This document shows, piece by piece, positions 26,309 through 34,221 of a stretch of DNA of 37,721 nt. The DNA comes from Herbinix sp. Lineage in GTDB: Bacteria; Bacillota; Clostridia; Lachnospirales; Lachnospiraceae. Positions within the stretch are counted from its first letter, which is position 1; each line of letters opens with the position of its first letter. The notes beneath the pieces were generated by a model that saw nothing but the letters and a program-made list of their open reading frames with translations, made no database searches and had not been told where the DNA came from. Location: assembly GCA_029256105.1 (NCBI GenBank), contig JAQSYO010000032.1, positions 1-37,721 on the forward strand, in the 5' to 3' direction. The position numbers were made by a program, and so were the translations under genes.

Positions 26309-26842
26309 TTACTTGTCCGAAGTTTGATTGGCAGCTCTGTTCCTTTGAAATAACTGTTCCTCCGCCAGATACTCCATCACCTTTATATCTCGAACAACCC
26401 ATGGACAGAGTTCAAGGTCAGATACCCGCCTGTTTCTTTCAATTGCTTCCTGCAACGTCATCCAAACAACCTGGTAATCATATTCTTCCTCATATTCATC
26501 AAGGTTTCGACTACCTGCTTCTATTTCCACCTCACATATAAAATAATGGGAATCCATCTCTAAGACATCCTCATATTTCCCTTTTCTCCGTTCAAGTACT
26601 GTTCCATAATCTTTTATACTACTTCTAATCACACGGAACCCTGTCTCTTCTTGAACCTCTCGTATAACTGTCTCCTCTAACGTTTCTCCATCTTCCATGC
26701 CACCACCGGGAAATTTATAATCACCATACTTACTACAAATCAACAAATAAAGTTCTCCATTTCTGATGATACCTCTTGCAGCTGTTCGCTTAAATATTGA
26801 TTTTTCATTATCATAATTCTTTAAATCAATCGTTAGCTTCAT
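26309..26842 (-). CDS. Nudix hydrolase
   Basis: A 177-residue pyrophosphohydrolase. The Nudix box runs from Gly47 to Phe69: GGMEDGE, then REVQEETGF (Arg61, Glu62, Glu65, Glu66), which fits GX5EX7REUXEEXGU fully. KFPGGGMEDGE and the RGIIRNGELYLLICSKYGDYKF approach are normal. Nudix enzymes cleave nucleoside diphosphates linked to another moiety (sugar nucleotides, oxidised NTPs, ADP-ribose, NADH). The ATG at 26842 has GGAG 7 bases upstream. It lies 41 bases after the SIR2 start in the upstream direction, so SIR2-TPR could be cotranscribed downstream of it. Confidence 0.88.
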   Translation of the reverse strand: MKLTIDLKNYDNEKSIFKRTAARGIIRNGELYLLICSKYGDYKFPGGGMEDGETLEETVIREVQEETGFRVIRSSIKDYGTVLERRKGKYEDVLEMDSHYFICEVEIEAGSRNLDEYEEEYDYQVVWMTLQEAIERNRRVSDLELCPWVVRDIKVMEYLAEEQLFQRNRAANQTSDK

Positions 26843-26913
26843 GTTCTGTCTCCATTTCAATATTTATTATATTCTATCCATTGGTTTCCTAGTTTTGCGT
26901 TATCTGCCGTCTC

Positions 26914-27759
26914 CTAATAAACATCATTCTTTACATTATTTAAATAGATTCTCATATTCTCTTCATCTTGCTTATGATACAAATAGCCACTATAGTCTGC
27001 GACTTGTATGGCAAGAACGCTGAAAATATCGCATGCAGTAAAAATTGCATTCCACAGGTTATTGTAATCACTGTCAGAATAGGTAAGTAAATATTGTTCG
27101 TAAACCTCTGTCGGCAGAAACCTCTTAAAATATTTCCCCATTTTACCTGACGAAACAGTAAAATCAGTGGTTATTCCAATATACCATGCCATCATATCAT
27201 GCAATTCCTTGCGGACAACATTGTGATACATATGCATAGCATAAGGTAATTCATTACGAGCGATACCCTTCGCAACATTTTGTAAGCACCACCAAAAATT
27301 GTTGCAGCAGGATAGATAAAACAGTTCCGATGGTGGCTTAATGACATAGTCCACATCACTCGCAACGGGAAATGGCGGCAAAATCCCATCCTTATCCATC
27401 AAAGCTATGCTCAAACTATCATTTCCAATAAGCTCAAGTTTTTGAATTGGAATAAGAGTTAAGTCAAGACGATTACCATCTGTAAATAGCATCATCCAAT
27501 TAAAATGCCCTTTACCAGTCGGGAAGCGCATTGCTTCAGGCATTTGTAGCATAAGTCTATCACCAAAAACATCGATCCAATTATTGTCCACAGTAAATGT
27601 TTCAAGCTCTTCCACTACATATACAATATCATAATCCTGATAAACATCCTTTGGAGCGTTTGGATTCGTACGCGAACCATTCAAATAAACCGCCCGTACG
27701 CGAGAATCTTTCTCTGCTACATTCAATATTAATTCGAACATTTCTTTTTCTGACCTCAT
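26914..27759 (-). CDS. aadE: Aminoglycoside 6-adenylyltransferase (streptomycin type)
   Basis: A 281-residue nucleotidyltransferase of the ANT(6)/AadE (streptomycin adenylyltransferase) family, which inactivates streptomycin by adding AMP from ATP. YLNGSRTNP (25-33) and DVYQDYDIVYVV (38-49) form the nucleotidyltransferase core, with the metal ligands Asp42 and Asp44. LDLTLIP supplies a third acidic residue. The C-terminal half is the helical family domain (NNFWWCLQNVAKGIARNE, then AMHMYHNVVRKELHDMMAWYIG). Length agrees with family norms (about 280-300). Whether it protects against streptomycin depends on its substrate and expression; homologues in clostridial chromosomes are often silent. Confidence 0.88.
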   Translation of the reverse strand: MRSEKEMFELILNVAEKDSRVRAVYLNGSRTNPNAPKDVYQDYDIVYVVEELETFTVDNNWIDVFGDRLMLQMPEAMRFPTGKGHFNWMMLFTDGNRLDLTLIPIQKLELIGNDSLSIALMDKDGILPPFPVASDVDYVIKPPSELFYLSCCNNFWWCLQNVAKGIARNELPYAMHMYHNVVRKELHDMMAWYIGITTDFTVSSGKMGKYFKRFLPTEVYEQYLLTYSDSDYNNLWNAIFTACDIFSVLAIQVADYSGYLYHKQDEENMRIYLNNVKNDVY

Positions 27760-27853
27760 ATGATATACCTGCCTTTTCTATGTATGATGAAATTCTTCCA
27801 AAACTTATAGGATTCATTTCAAGCTCAAAATTATTTCCATCTCACGCTAAAAT

Positions 27854-28489
27854 CTATGTATGTTCTCTCAAAATAATTTTAAGGGGTTTACATACTGCAG
27901 AGGCAAGAATTGCACTCACAATTGCCTCTGGGATACCACTTGTGAGAATTGTCGAACAGATAATCAGCAAAAATATTTCTCCTGCAATAGTCGAGTATTG
28001 TTTTCCAAAAAACAACCAAATACCACCCATGACACCAAGAGTATTTGTAAGGCTGCCGAAAATTGCACTCAGTGAATAGCTTAATACATTTTTTTTCGGG
28101 AAAGTAATGGATAGTTTGTGATAAGTAGCCCCAGCCACAGTACCAGCCAGAATACGAGGCACGAAGCAAATTAGAAGGCTTCCGATGTTTCCTGAAAAAT
28201 CACCTAATGTATAAAATGGAGTAAACACAAAGGCTACAATCGGTGACGGGGGAGCAAACGTCCAAACCATAAAGCTGAACAGACCTGTACAAGCTCCCAT
28301 AATTGTACCTGCCTTGGTGCCAAGCAATATAGCGGTAATGATAACCGGTACCATTGCCAGCGTCGCCACTATCGGGCCTATTGCAGGGATTGAGCCAAGT
28401 GGCGTAAAGCAAAATATCGCTTCAATTGCCAGCAATACCCCAAATTGGATGAGAAAAAGAGTCTTGTTTCTTTTTGATTTCATCTGCAT
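27854..28489 (-). CDS. ECF transporter S component
   Basis: A 211-residue membrane protein with about six helices, starting after a basic SKRNKTLFLIQFGV N-terminus. The spacing and the LGSIPAIGPIVATLAMVPVIITAILLG segment fit substrate-binding S components of energy-coupling-factor transporters, which pair with shared EcfA/A'/T modules encoded elsewhere (group II). No EcfA or EcfT gene is in the window, so transport would depend on a distant module. The vitamin or cofactor bound is not evident. AAGGGG about 9 bases upstream fits the ATG at 28489. It lies 85 bases after the S41 peptidase stop, in the same direction. Confidence 0.78.
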   Translation of the reverse strand: MQMKSKRNKTLFLIQFGVLLAIEAIFCFTPLGSIPAIGPIVATLAMVPVIITAILLGTKAGTIMGACTGLFSFMVWTFAPPSPIVAFVFTPFYTLGDFSGNIGSLLICFVPRILAGTVAGATYHKLSITFPKKNVLSYSLSAIFGSLTNTLGVMGGIWLFFGKQYSTIAGEIFLLIICSTILTSGIPEAIVSAILASAVCKPLKIILREHT

Positions 28490-28550
28490 ATAAAAATACC
28501 CCTTTCGTGAGAAAGTCTTTCTTCACATAAATCCATATAGTAAAATACAT
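28422..28550 (-). CDS. Possible 42-codon leader ORF overlapping the ECF gene
   Basis: An ATG at 28550 with AGGAG about 5 bases upstream opens a 42-codon frame that runs out of frame into the first 68 bases of the ECF S-component gene. It could couple translation from the S41 gene to the transporter, or be chance. The product (starting MYFTIWIYVKK) is not recognisable, and no conserved leader-peptide feature such as a run of one codon is present. Confidence 0.2.
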   Translation of the reverse strand: MYFTIWIYVKKDFLTKGVFLYADEIKKKQDSFSHPIWGIAGN

Positions 28551-28574
28551 CTTTTCTCCTATTGTATTACGCTT

Positions 28575-29876
28575 TTAACAATGATTTTTTCGGAGTATCC
28601 TAATGCCCTCATCGAGCACGCTATCATATCCATTTCTTAAATCTTCCAGCGACATCGAAGCACTAATATGAGGAATGACACCGGAATTAATGAATTCCTT
28701 CCCATCAGGGTAGGTACACCAGCGTGTACAAATTCTACCTCCACCTCCACCAGGAAGCTCAAACGCGAGTGGCTGTCCGGTCGAACCGTAGCTTGCCGCT
28801 CCAACAATGGTAGCACGTCCAACAGCATCAAAACAGATTAGCATATCTTCTGCCGACGAGCAGGTACTCTCATTTTCCAACACAACAAGAGGAGCTGTAA
28901 GTGTAAAGGGACATTCATTAATTTTCTTTTTTTCCGTACCGTACTCAAAATACTGCTGAGTGCAAATATCATACAGCTTTTTGAACCATTCATTGCTTTG
29001 GTCAACTTTATCAAGCTCCTGATACTTCCCCCATGCCTTATAAGAACCGATATGTACCATTTTTCGATCGGTTGAATATGTAAATTCTCCGTCAATAAAT
29101 GCTTGAACGACATAATCGGCGTTATCTGAATTTCCGCCACTGTTATTGCGGATATCAATGATGTAACCCTTACAATTCTTGATTTTCAACATATTCTCAT
29201 AGAATTCACGCCCTAGATCATCTTCCATGAAGGTTGGGATTGAAATTACAGCTATATTGTCATTGGTCGTTGAAATCGTGTGCGTCCTCGAAGAAAAGAT
29301 TATAGTTAGCTTCTCTTTTGGTTTCATTCCTACCTGCTGTTTCCACTGGATTTCTTGGTCAGTAGCTTCAATACGATACAAACCACTTCGTGTTTGTAGG
29401 GTTATCGCTTTTCGGTATTCCACGACAGGAATAAGCTTATTGATTTGCCAGGATGCGCTATCTTCTTTTTCATGCCAGCAATAGGGATATATATTTTTTG
29501 AAACATATTCAGTGACAGATATCCCATTTATAGTTAGAATTTCATCGTACAATGGAATATCATGGGACATGTCAGACTTTACAACGCACCACTTTGTCCC
29601 AATCAATCCAATACATATAGGCAATAGTCCTGCATCCTCATATATTTCTTTCGGAAACCAAACGGCTGTATGACCATCCCGCAGGAGCGAAATAAATCGA
29701 CTTAGTTCTAGATAATACTCGCGTATTGTTTCGGTTGCGATTACCTTTTGCAATGCTTCCTTGTATGCTTTATCCCAATCAAGATCGCCAAGACGCTTCC
29801 AGAAAGGAAAATTATATTCCGCCTCCTTCCAGATTAATGATAACCCCATAATTTTTTCATCCAATGATAATTTCAT
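28575..29876 (-). CDS. S41-family peptidase, cytoplasmic form
   Basis: A 433-residue serine protease of the S41 (C-terminal processing/tail-specific-like) clan. The protease core shows GYIIDIRNNSGGN (237-249) and the nucleophile segment NESTCSSAEDML with Ser340 (S-x-A-E). An IIF-type PDZ-like region with LYDEILTINGISV (109-121) precedes it. The N-terminal ~75 residues form the family's helical bundle with RDGHT (66-70). There is no signal peptide, whereas most CtpA/Prc relatives are exported, so this one should act inside the cell. GTAGGG is the likely site. Its target is unknown; it may share a transcript with the ECF gene. Confidence 0.85.
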   Translation of the reverse strand: MKLSLDEKIMGLSLIWKEAEYNFPFWKRLGDLDWDKAYKEALQKVIATETIREYYLELSRFISLLRDGHTAVWFPKEIYEDAGLLPICIGLIGTKWCVVKSDMSHDIPLYDEILTINGISVTEYVSKNIYPYCWHEKEDSASWQINKLIPVVEYRKAITLQTRSGLYRIEATDQEIQWKQQVGMKPKEKLTIIFSSRTHTISTTNDNIAVISIPTFMEDDLGREFYENMLKIKNCKGYIIDIRNNSGGNSDNADYVVQAFIDGEFTYSTDRKMVHIGSYKAWGKYQELDKVDQSNEWFKKLYDICTQQYFEYGTEKKKINECPFTLTAPLVVLENESTCSSAEDMLICFDAVGRATIVGAASYGSTGQPLAFELPGGGGGRICTRWCTYPDGKEFINSGVIPHISASMSLEDLRNGYDSVLDEGIRILRKNHC

Positions 29877-30210
29877 TTTTATACCCTACTCTCTTGTAAA
29901 TAATAATCTCTTCTTGTTATATACAACACCCGAAGATCCTTCTCACAACTTTACTTCGAGATTAACTTTATTACTTCCCGTTATAATATCAAAACTCACT
30001 ATCAGAATTTCTCATTCTTCAACTTACTTTTAGCTGAAATCAACCGCTCATCGCTATAATATGTATTTAATTTTTGATTAATAATATCATAATTTGTATA
30101 TAATTACAATATTTTACCATTATACTAAAAATGCCGTATACTATTACAATAACGTTTTAGTTGTGCTATAATGATTTTTATGTCCATAAAATTGGTTCGA
30201 AGGAGCACTT
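29877..30210. other. Divergent intergenic region with two promoters expected
   Basis: 334 bases separate the minus-strand S41 gene from the plus-strand methylase gene. The right half contains a convincing plus-strand promoter (30144-30172). I could not fix the minus-strand promoter; the left half is AT-rich with no repeat, hairpin or gene I can support. Confidence 0.5.
30144..30172 (+). promoter_or_regulatory. Extended -10 promoter for the methylase gene
   Basis: TGCTATAAT puts a perfect -10 (TATAAT, 30167-30172) behind a TG extension. A weak -35 (TTACAA, 30144-30149) stands 17 bases upstream. It is followed by AAGGAGCACTT immediately before the ATG at 30211, giving a leader of about 30 bases. 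Confidence 0.6.
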
Positions 30211-31692
30211 ATGATTCGAGATTTACTTAATAATATAATACAAAAGAAAGATATAAGACAAAATTTAGTTCAGTTAAAAGCCTTATTAAACGAAGGTTCT
30301 AATAAGTATGCTTTGTTGTACCAGATTGGGAATAACTACGCTATATTTGATGAACTTCTAGCACATGAGGATGCAAAGATTAGGAAGAATACTGCCTTAA
30401 TCATGGGAAATCTTGCAGTGCCTTGTTTTCTTGAAAAGTTGTATGAAACATACCAGCAGGAAACTCAACTGTTTGTAAAAAGCTCTTATTTAAAAGCTAT
30501 GACCAACTTTGATTGTACAATTCTCCTTCCGGATTTAAAAGCAAGACTATCGGAACTCGGTAAGATGAAAACAGATGAAGACAATAAAAAACATATCAGT
30601 GAAGAAATGAGGATTCTATCAGAACTTATTTTAGATAAGGAAGATATTACTCGACATACATTTGTTGGATATGATGTTCCTTCTAATTTAGTTCTCTTAA
30701 CGAATCGTAACTTTCAATATATCATTACAGAACAATTAAAAAGCGAGAATGCACAGGAATTTAATGCAGGCGTTATGGTAAAAACGAAAAACTTAAAGGA
30801 GATCCAGTCACTACGAACCTATGGGGAACTGTTATTTATGCTTGATGACCTTAAAGTATGCAGTGATGATGTAACTACCGCTGCCAAAGCAATAGCCGAA
30901 AGTAGTTTATTGGCATTCATGGAGAAGAGACATTCCGGATTAGCGCCCTTTTATTTTAGAATCGAGCTAAAAAGTATGCTTGCGTTAGACAAAAAAAGTG
31001 CATTTACCAAAAAGCTTGGCTTTGAAGTGGAGCGTTTAACCAATCGAAGCCTAATTAATTCTACCTCTAATTATGAATTTGAGTTACGAATGATTGAGAA
31101 TAAAGAAGGAAATTATAATTTACTAATTAAGTTATATACGTTGAAGGATACTCGCTTTTCCTATCGAAAGAATTCAATCGCCGCTAGTATTCAACCAGTA
31201 AATGCAGCTCTTATGGCTGCTTTAGCAAAAAAATACCTAAAGGAAGATGCGCAAGTTTTAGATCCTTTCTGTGGAGTAGGTACTATGCTACTAGAACGTT
31301 GTAAACTGGTACCCGCGAATACAATGTATGGATTGGATCTATACAGTGAGGCCATCAACAAGGCAAAAGAGAATACTGAGATAGCCCATGCCATTATACA
31401 CTATATTAACCGAGACTTTTTTGACTTTAAGCATGATTATTTATTTGATGAAATCTTCACCAACATGCCACGCGCTATCGGCCATAAAAATGAGAATGAA
31501 ATCTTTACACTGTATCAAAAGTTTTTTTCAAAAGCCCAGGAACACCTAAAGCATGGCGCTATTCTTATCCTCTACTCACACGATAGGGATTATATAAAAA
31601 GACTAATAAATCCAAAAATATATCGTATAGAACAAGAATATGAGATATCAAGAAAAGAAGAAGCATATCTTTTTATCATTCGATATCTATAA
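30211..31692 (+). CDS. HEAT-repeat / RNA methylase (UPF0020-type) fusion
   Basis: A 493-residue protein and the only convincing intact plus-strand gene. Residues about 30-110 look like HEAT-type repeats (AKIRKNTALIMGNL, FVKSSYLKAMTNFD). Residues about 150-310 include a THUMP-like region. Residues 320-493 are a SAM methyltransferase: LDPFCGVGTMLLERC (350-364, motif I), YGLDLYSEAI, and FTNMPRAIG (416-424) in the place where RNA N2-guanine methylases have NPPYG. It therefore belongs near the TRM11/RlmL/TrmN superfamily, probably modifying tRNA or rRNA. It has its own promoter and terminator and AAGGAG ahead of the ATG. Opposite orientation suggests independent entry or an older resident gene. 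Confidence 0.82.
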   Translation: MIRDLLNNIIQKKDIRQNLVQLKALLNEGSNKYALLYQIGNNYAIFDELLAHEDAKIRKNTALIMGNLAVPCFLEKLYETYQQETQLFVKSSYLKAMTNFDCTILLPDLKARLSELGKMKTDEDNKKHISEEMRILSELILDKEDITRHTFVGYDVPSNLVLLTNRNFQYIITEQLKSENAQEFNAGVMVKTKNLKEIQSLRTYGELLFMLDDLKVCSDDVTTAAKAIAESSLLAFMEKRHSGLAPFYFRIELKSMLALDKKSAFTKKLGFEVERLTNRSLINSTSNYEFELRMIENKEGNYNLLIKLYTLKDTRFSYRKNSIAASIQPVNAALMAALAKKYLKEDAQVLDPFCGVGTMLLERCKLVPANTMYGLDLYSEAINKAKENTEIAHAIIHYINRDFFDFKHDYLFDEIFTNMPRAIGHKNENEIFTLYQKFFSKAQEHLKHGAILILYSHDRDYIKRLINPKIYRIEQEYEISRKEEAYLFIIRYL

Positions 31693-31716
31693 AATGCAAC
31701 AATCTAAACTCAGTGA

Positions 31717-31748
31717 ACAGCATCGCAACTGCGATGCTGTATACTTTT
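31717..31748 (+). terminator. Rho-independent terminator of the methylase gene
   Basis: ACAGCATCGC (31717-31726) and GCGATGCTGT (31731-31740) form a perfect 10-bp stem with the 4-base loop AACT. It is followed by ATACTTTTT. It lies 24 bases past the stop codon. The minus strand lacks a T-run. Confidence 0.85.
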
Positions 31749-31892
31749 TGGCAGAAATCATCAGCTCCAATTATCTATCTTGCTCGTTTATTACTACTGC
31801 TTGTTCTGTACTTAGACCGTATAGGGAATGATTATGTAAATAATTCATAAACAATTCATTCAAATTACTACCCCCTTAATTCTTCATAAACA

Positions 31893-32375
31893 TCATTCTG
31901 TAAGGTTCAAATAGTAAAACACTTTTTCATTATTTTCTCGTTGTCTGTTCCATGCCTCTTCAATGGCATCCTTAACATTTTTCGCATCTTGAAAGGCACT
32001 CCCCCTTTTTTTACAATGCTCCGCAAGCAATTCATCACTTAAGTCCAGATATACAATCACTTCAGCCTCCAAAAGTATCAATGAAAATATTGGTTGGCCT
32101 ACTTTAATTGTCACTTTTTCTTTGACAAGTTTTCTTGTAAAATCTCCAATTTCTCTCGTCCAGGGTTTCTGACAGATATATGCTTCCTCATCATTAGTCA
32201 GTTGTGGCCATAATGCCTCGTCCATATCAACAGTACCAGGTATTTGCTCCTGCAATGTTGACTTTCCACAACAGGTAGTTCCCAAAACACAAATTCTCTC
32301 ATTCTTATGCTTTTCAAATATTGCATTCAATGCATTTATTGTTTCATGCGCCGATGTCTTTATCGCCATATTCAT
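31893..32375 (-). CDS. Small P-loop kinase-like protein
   Basis: A 160-residue protein. Walker A is VLGTTCCGKST (30-40). TVDMDEALWP supplies an acidic pair after it, and VIVYLDLSDELLAEHCKKRG is a Walker B-like strand followed by a helix. ERWIC-type Cys pairs in the Walker A (GTTCCGKST) are unusual for the superfamily. It resembles small nucleoside or shikimate-type kinases but is shorter than most. The start is either the ATG at 32375 or one two codons on, with AAGG upstream. It is separate from the ABC genes (88-base gap). Confidence 0.7.
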   Translation of the reverse strand: MNMAIKTSAHETINALNAIFEKHKNERICVLGTTCCGKSTLQEQIPGTVDMDEALWPQLTNDEEAYICQKPWTREIGDFTRKLVKEKVTIKVGQPIFSLILLEAEVIVYLDLSDELLAEHCKKRGSAFQDAKNVKDAIEEAWNRQRENNEKVFYYLNLTE

Positions 32376-32463
32376 CCAATCCTTTCACATTTTTCATACG
32401 TTAAATACCAATTCAAATATAATGGGAAGGGAAAATCCATAATACTTAAGTTAGCTACTTGGT

Positions 32464-34221
32464 TCAGTTGATAATATCATTAACAGCTGAATTTGCTGCA
32501 AACTGGGCCTCATAGAGGCGATGATATAGACTTTTATTCTTCAGCAATATATTATGGGGTCCAGATTCAATAATCCTTCCTTCTTCGATCAGATAAATAA
32601 TATCCGCACTTTCAATTGTGGACAGGCGATGTGCTATTATAAGAACCGTCTTATTTTTCATAAGACGTTCCAGTGCGGATTGCACCTGCTGTTCACTTTG
32701 AGAATCTAGTGAAGAGGTTGCTTCATCCAAGAGTAATATCGGTGCATCTTTTAGAAAGGCTCTGGCAATAGCTATACGCTGACGCTGCCCTCCGGATAAC
32801 CGCACACCACGTTCTCCAACAAGTGTCTTATATCCCTGTTCCATATGGCAGATAAATTCATCTGCATAAGCCGCTTCAGCTGCCCGTATAATTTCTTCCT
32901 GCGAAGCACCTGGCCGTCCATAACCGATATTTTCCTCTACTGTTCCATCAAAGATATAGGCATCTTGAGGAACATATGCAATCAGTGAACGAAGTTTGGC
33001 TAATGTCATATCTTTTGCAGCTATCCCATCAACAGTTATACTGCCGGCAGTCGGAGAATAATACCCCAAAAGTAATTTCAGAATGGTACTCTTGCCACCT
33101 CCACTCGGACCTGCCATAGCTGCAATCTGCCCCTTCTTGACTGAAAGATTGATTCCCTTTAGAATATCGGTGTCCGTACTATATGAAAAATCAATATCCT
33201 CCAGAGAAATCATTTCTTGCTTCATTGCTCCCCCAGCATTTACCGCCTCCGGTTCAGCTTCGGTTTCCAGAAGCTCGGTTACACGCTTTGCTCCAGCCAG
33301 AGAACTCTGCATTCGTAGCAGGATTCCGTTAATTTCCGAAAACATGCTATTAACATTTCCCAAAAGATATACCATGGAAACCACAGATCCTAAAGAACTT
33401 ATGCCCCTGAGAGCAAGAAAGGAAGCCAGAACAACCACCCCGACAAAATTAATCGAACCGAACAGGAAGTTACGGCTTTCCATCGTAGCATTTAGCTTTG
33501 AGAGTTTCAAATTATTATCAAGTATTTCACTATTTACTGAGTTTGCTTTTTTCATCATTTCAGACTCTAGCCCAAGACTTTTCATAGTCATAAATCCGCC
33601 AATAATATTTGCAAGGTTTTCGATATAGGCTCCCATACTTTTTTGAATCGAATCATTCATATTGCGGACTTCTCTGGTCTGTCCAGCGCTGATATGAACA
33701 GACAGCAACCCAATGGAAATAAGTAAAATACTTACCCTCCAATCCAGTAAGAACATTACCAGTGCAGAGCTGATTCCGCTTAGCAATCGCACCAATATCA
33801 TCCGAAATGGCCAACCATATGCTTCCTGCATGGTTCTTACATCATTGTTCAACCTTGACAAAGTATCTCCACTGTGATGCGTCTCCATGTATGAAATCGG
33901 AAGCTTTAGAAGCCTTTCGAATAGCTTTACACGTATAAAGGAAGTAGTCTTATAAAAGGAGGAAAACAAAAAATATTCTAAGGAGACAAAGCTGATCATA
34001 CCTATACCGGAAATAACCAGTGTCACAAGTATTCCCCTATGTAAAATCGCTCGATCCGAATTCACTGCCGCATCAATCATAAACTTCATAACGATTGGCA
34101 TAAGTAGGTAAAATAATATTTCAGCAAGACAATCCAAAGTGATTATCGCTATGTATGCTGGTTTGCTCGGTTTAATATGATTAAATATACGGAAATAATC
34201 CTTAAAATCTGCCTTTGTCAT
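32464..34221 (-). CDS. ABC exporter half-transporter (second subunit)
   Basis: A 585-residue permease-ATPase fusion. About six membrane helices lie within the first ~310 residues, then a nucleotide-binding domain from ~335. Walker A is GPSGGGKST (371-379), the signature is LSGGQ (475-479), Walker B is ILLLDE (495-500), and the H-loop is IIAHRLS. All catalytic residues are canonical. The ATG at 34221 overlaps the stop of the first ABC gene as ATGA, so the two are coupled and should form a heterodimer. The MDR/lipid A-exporter-like type suggests export of drugs, lipids or peptides. It lacks a peptidase C39 domain, so it is not a bacteriocin exporter of that type. Confidence 0.9.
   Translation of the reverse strand: MTKADFKDYFRIFNHIKPSKPAYIAIITLDCLAEILFYLLMPIVMKFMIDAAVNSDRAILHRGILVTLVISGIGMISFVSLEYFLFSSFYKTTSFIRVKLFERLLKLPISYMETHHSGDTLSRLNNDVRTMQEAYGWPFRMILVRLLSGISSALVMFLLDWRVSILLISIGLLSVHISAGQTREVRNMNDSIQKSMGAYIENLANIIGGFMTMKSLGLESEMMKKANSVNSEILDNNLKLSKLNATMESRNFLFGSINFVGVVVLASFLALRGISSLGSVVSMVYLLGNVNSMFSEINGILLRMQSSLAGAKRVTELLETEAEPEAVNAGGAMKQEMISLEDIDFSYSTDTDILKGINLSVKKGQIAAMAGPSGGGKSTILKLLLGYYSPTAGSITVDGIAAKDMTLAKLRSLIAYVPQDAYIFDGTVEENIGYGRPGASQEEIIRAAEAAYADEFICHMEQGYKTLVGERGVRLSGGQRQRIAIARAFLKDAPILLLDEATSSLDSQSEQQVQSALERLMKNKTVLIIAHRLSTIESADIIYLIEEGRIIESGPHNILLKNKSLYHRLYEAQFAANSAVNDIIN

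Noticed and set aside
27597..28079. Plus-strand ORF of 160 codons across the ECF and adenylyltransferase genes
   Set aside because: It is a shadow of two well-supported minus-strand genes with conserved family motifs.
4588..29876. Chromosomal integron
   Set aside because: Single-gene array in one direction fits, but no intI gene is present and I could not find attC-like imperfect palindromes or a common repeat between genes by eye.
33083..33628. Plus-strand ORF of 181 codons inside the ABC gene
   Set aside because: It is antisense to the ATPase and membrane domains of the ABC transporter and has no independent signals.
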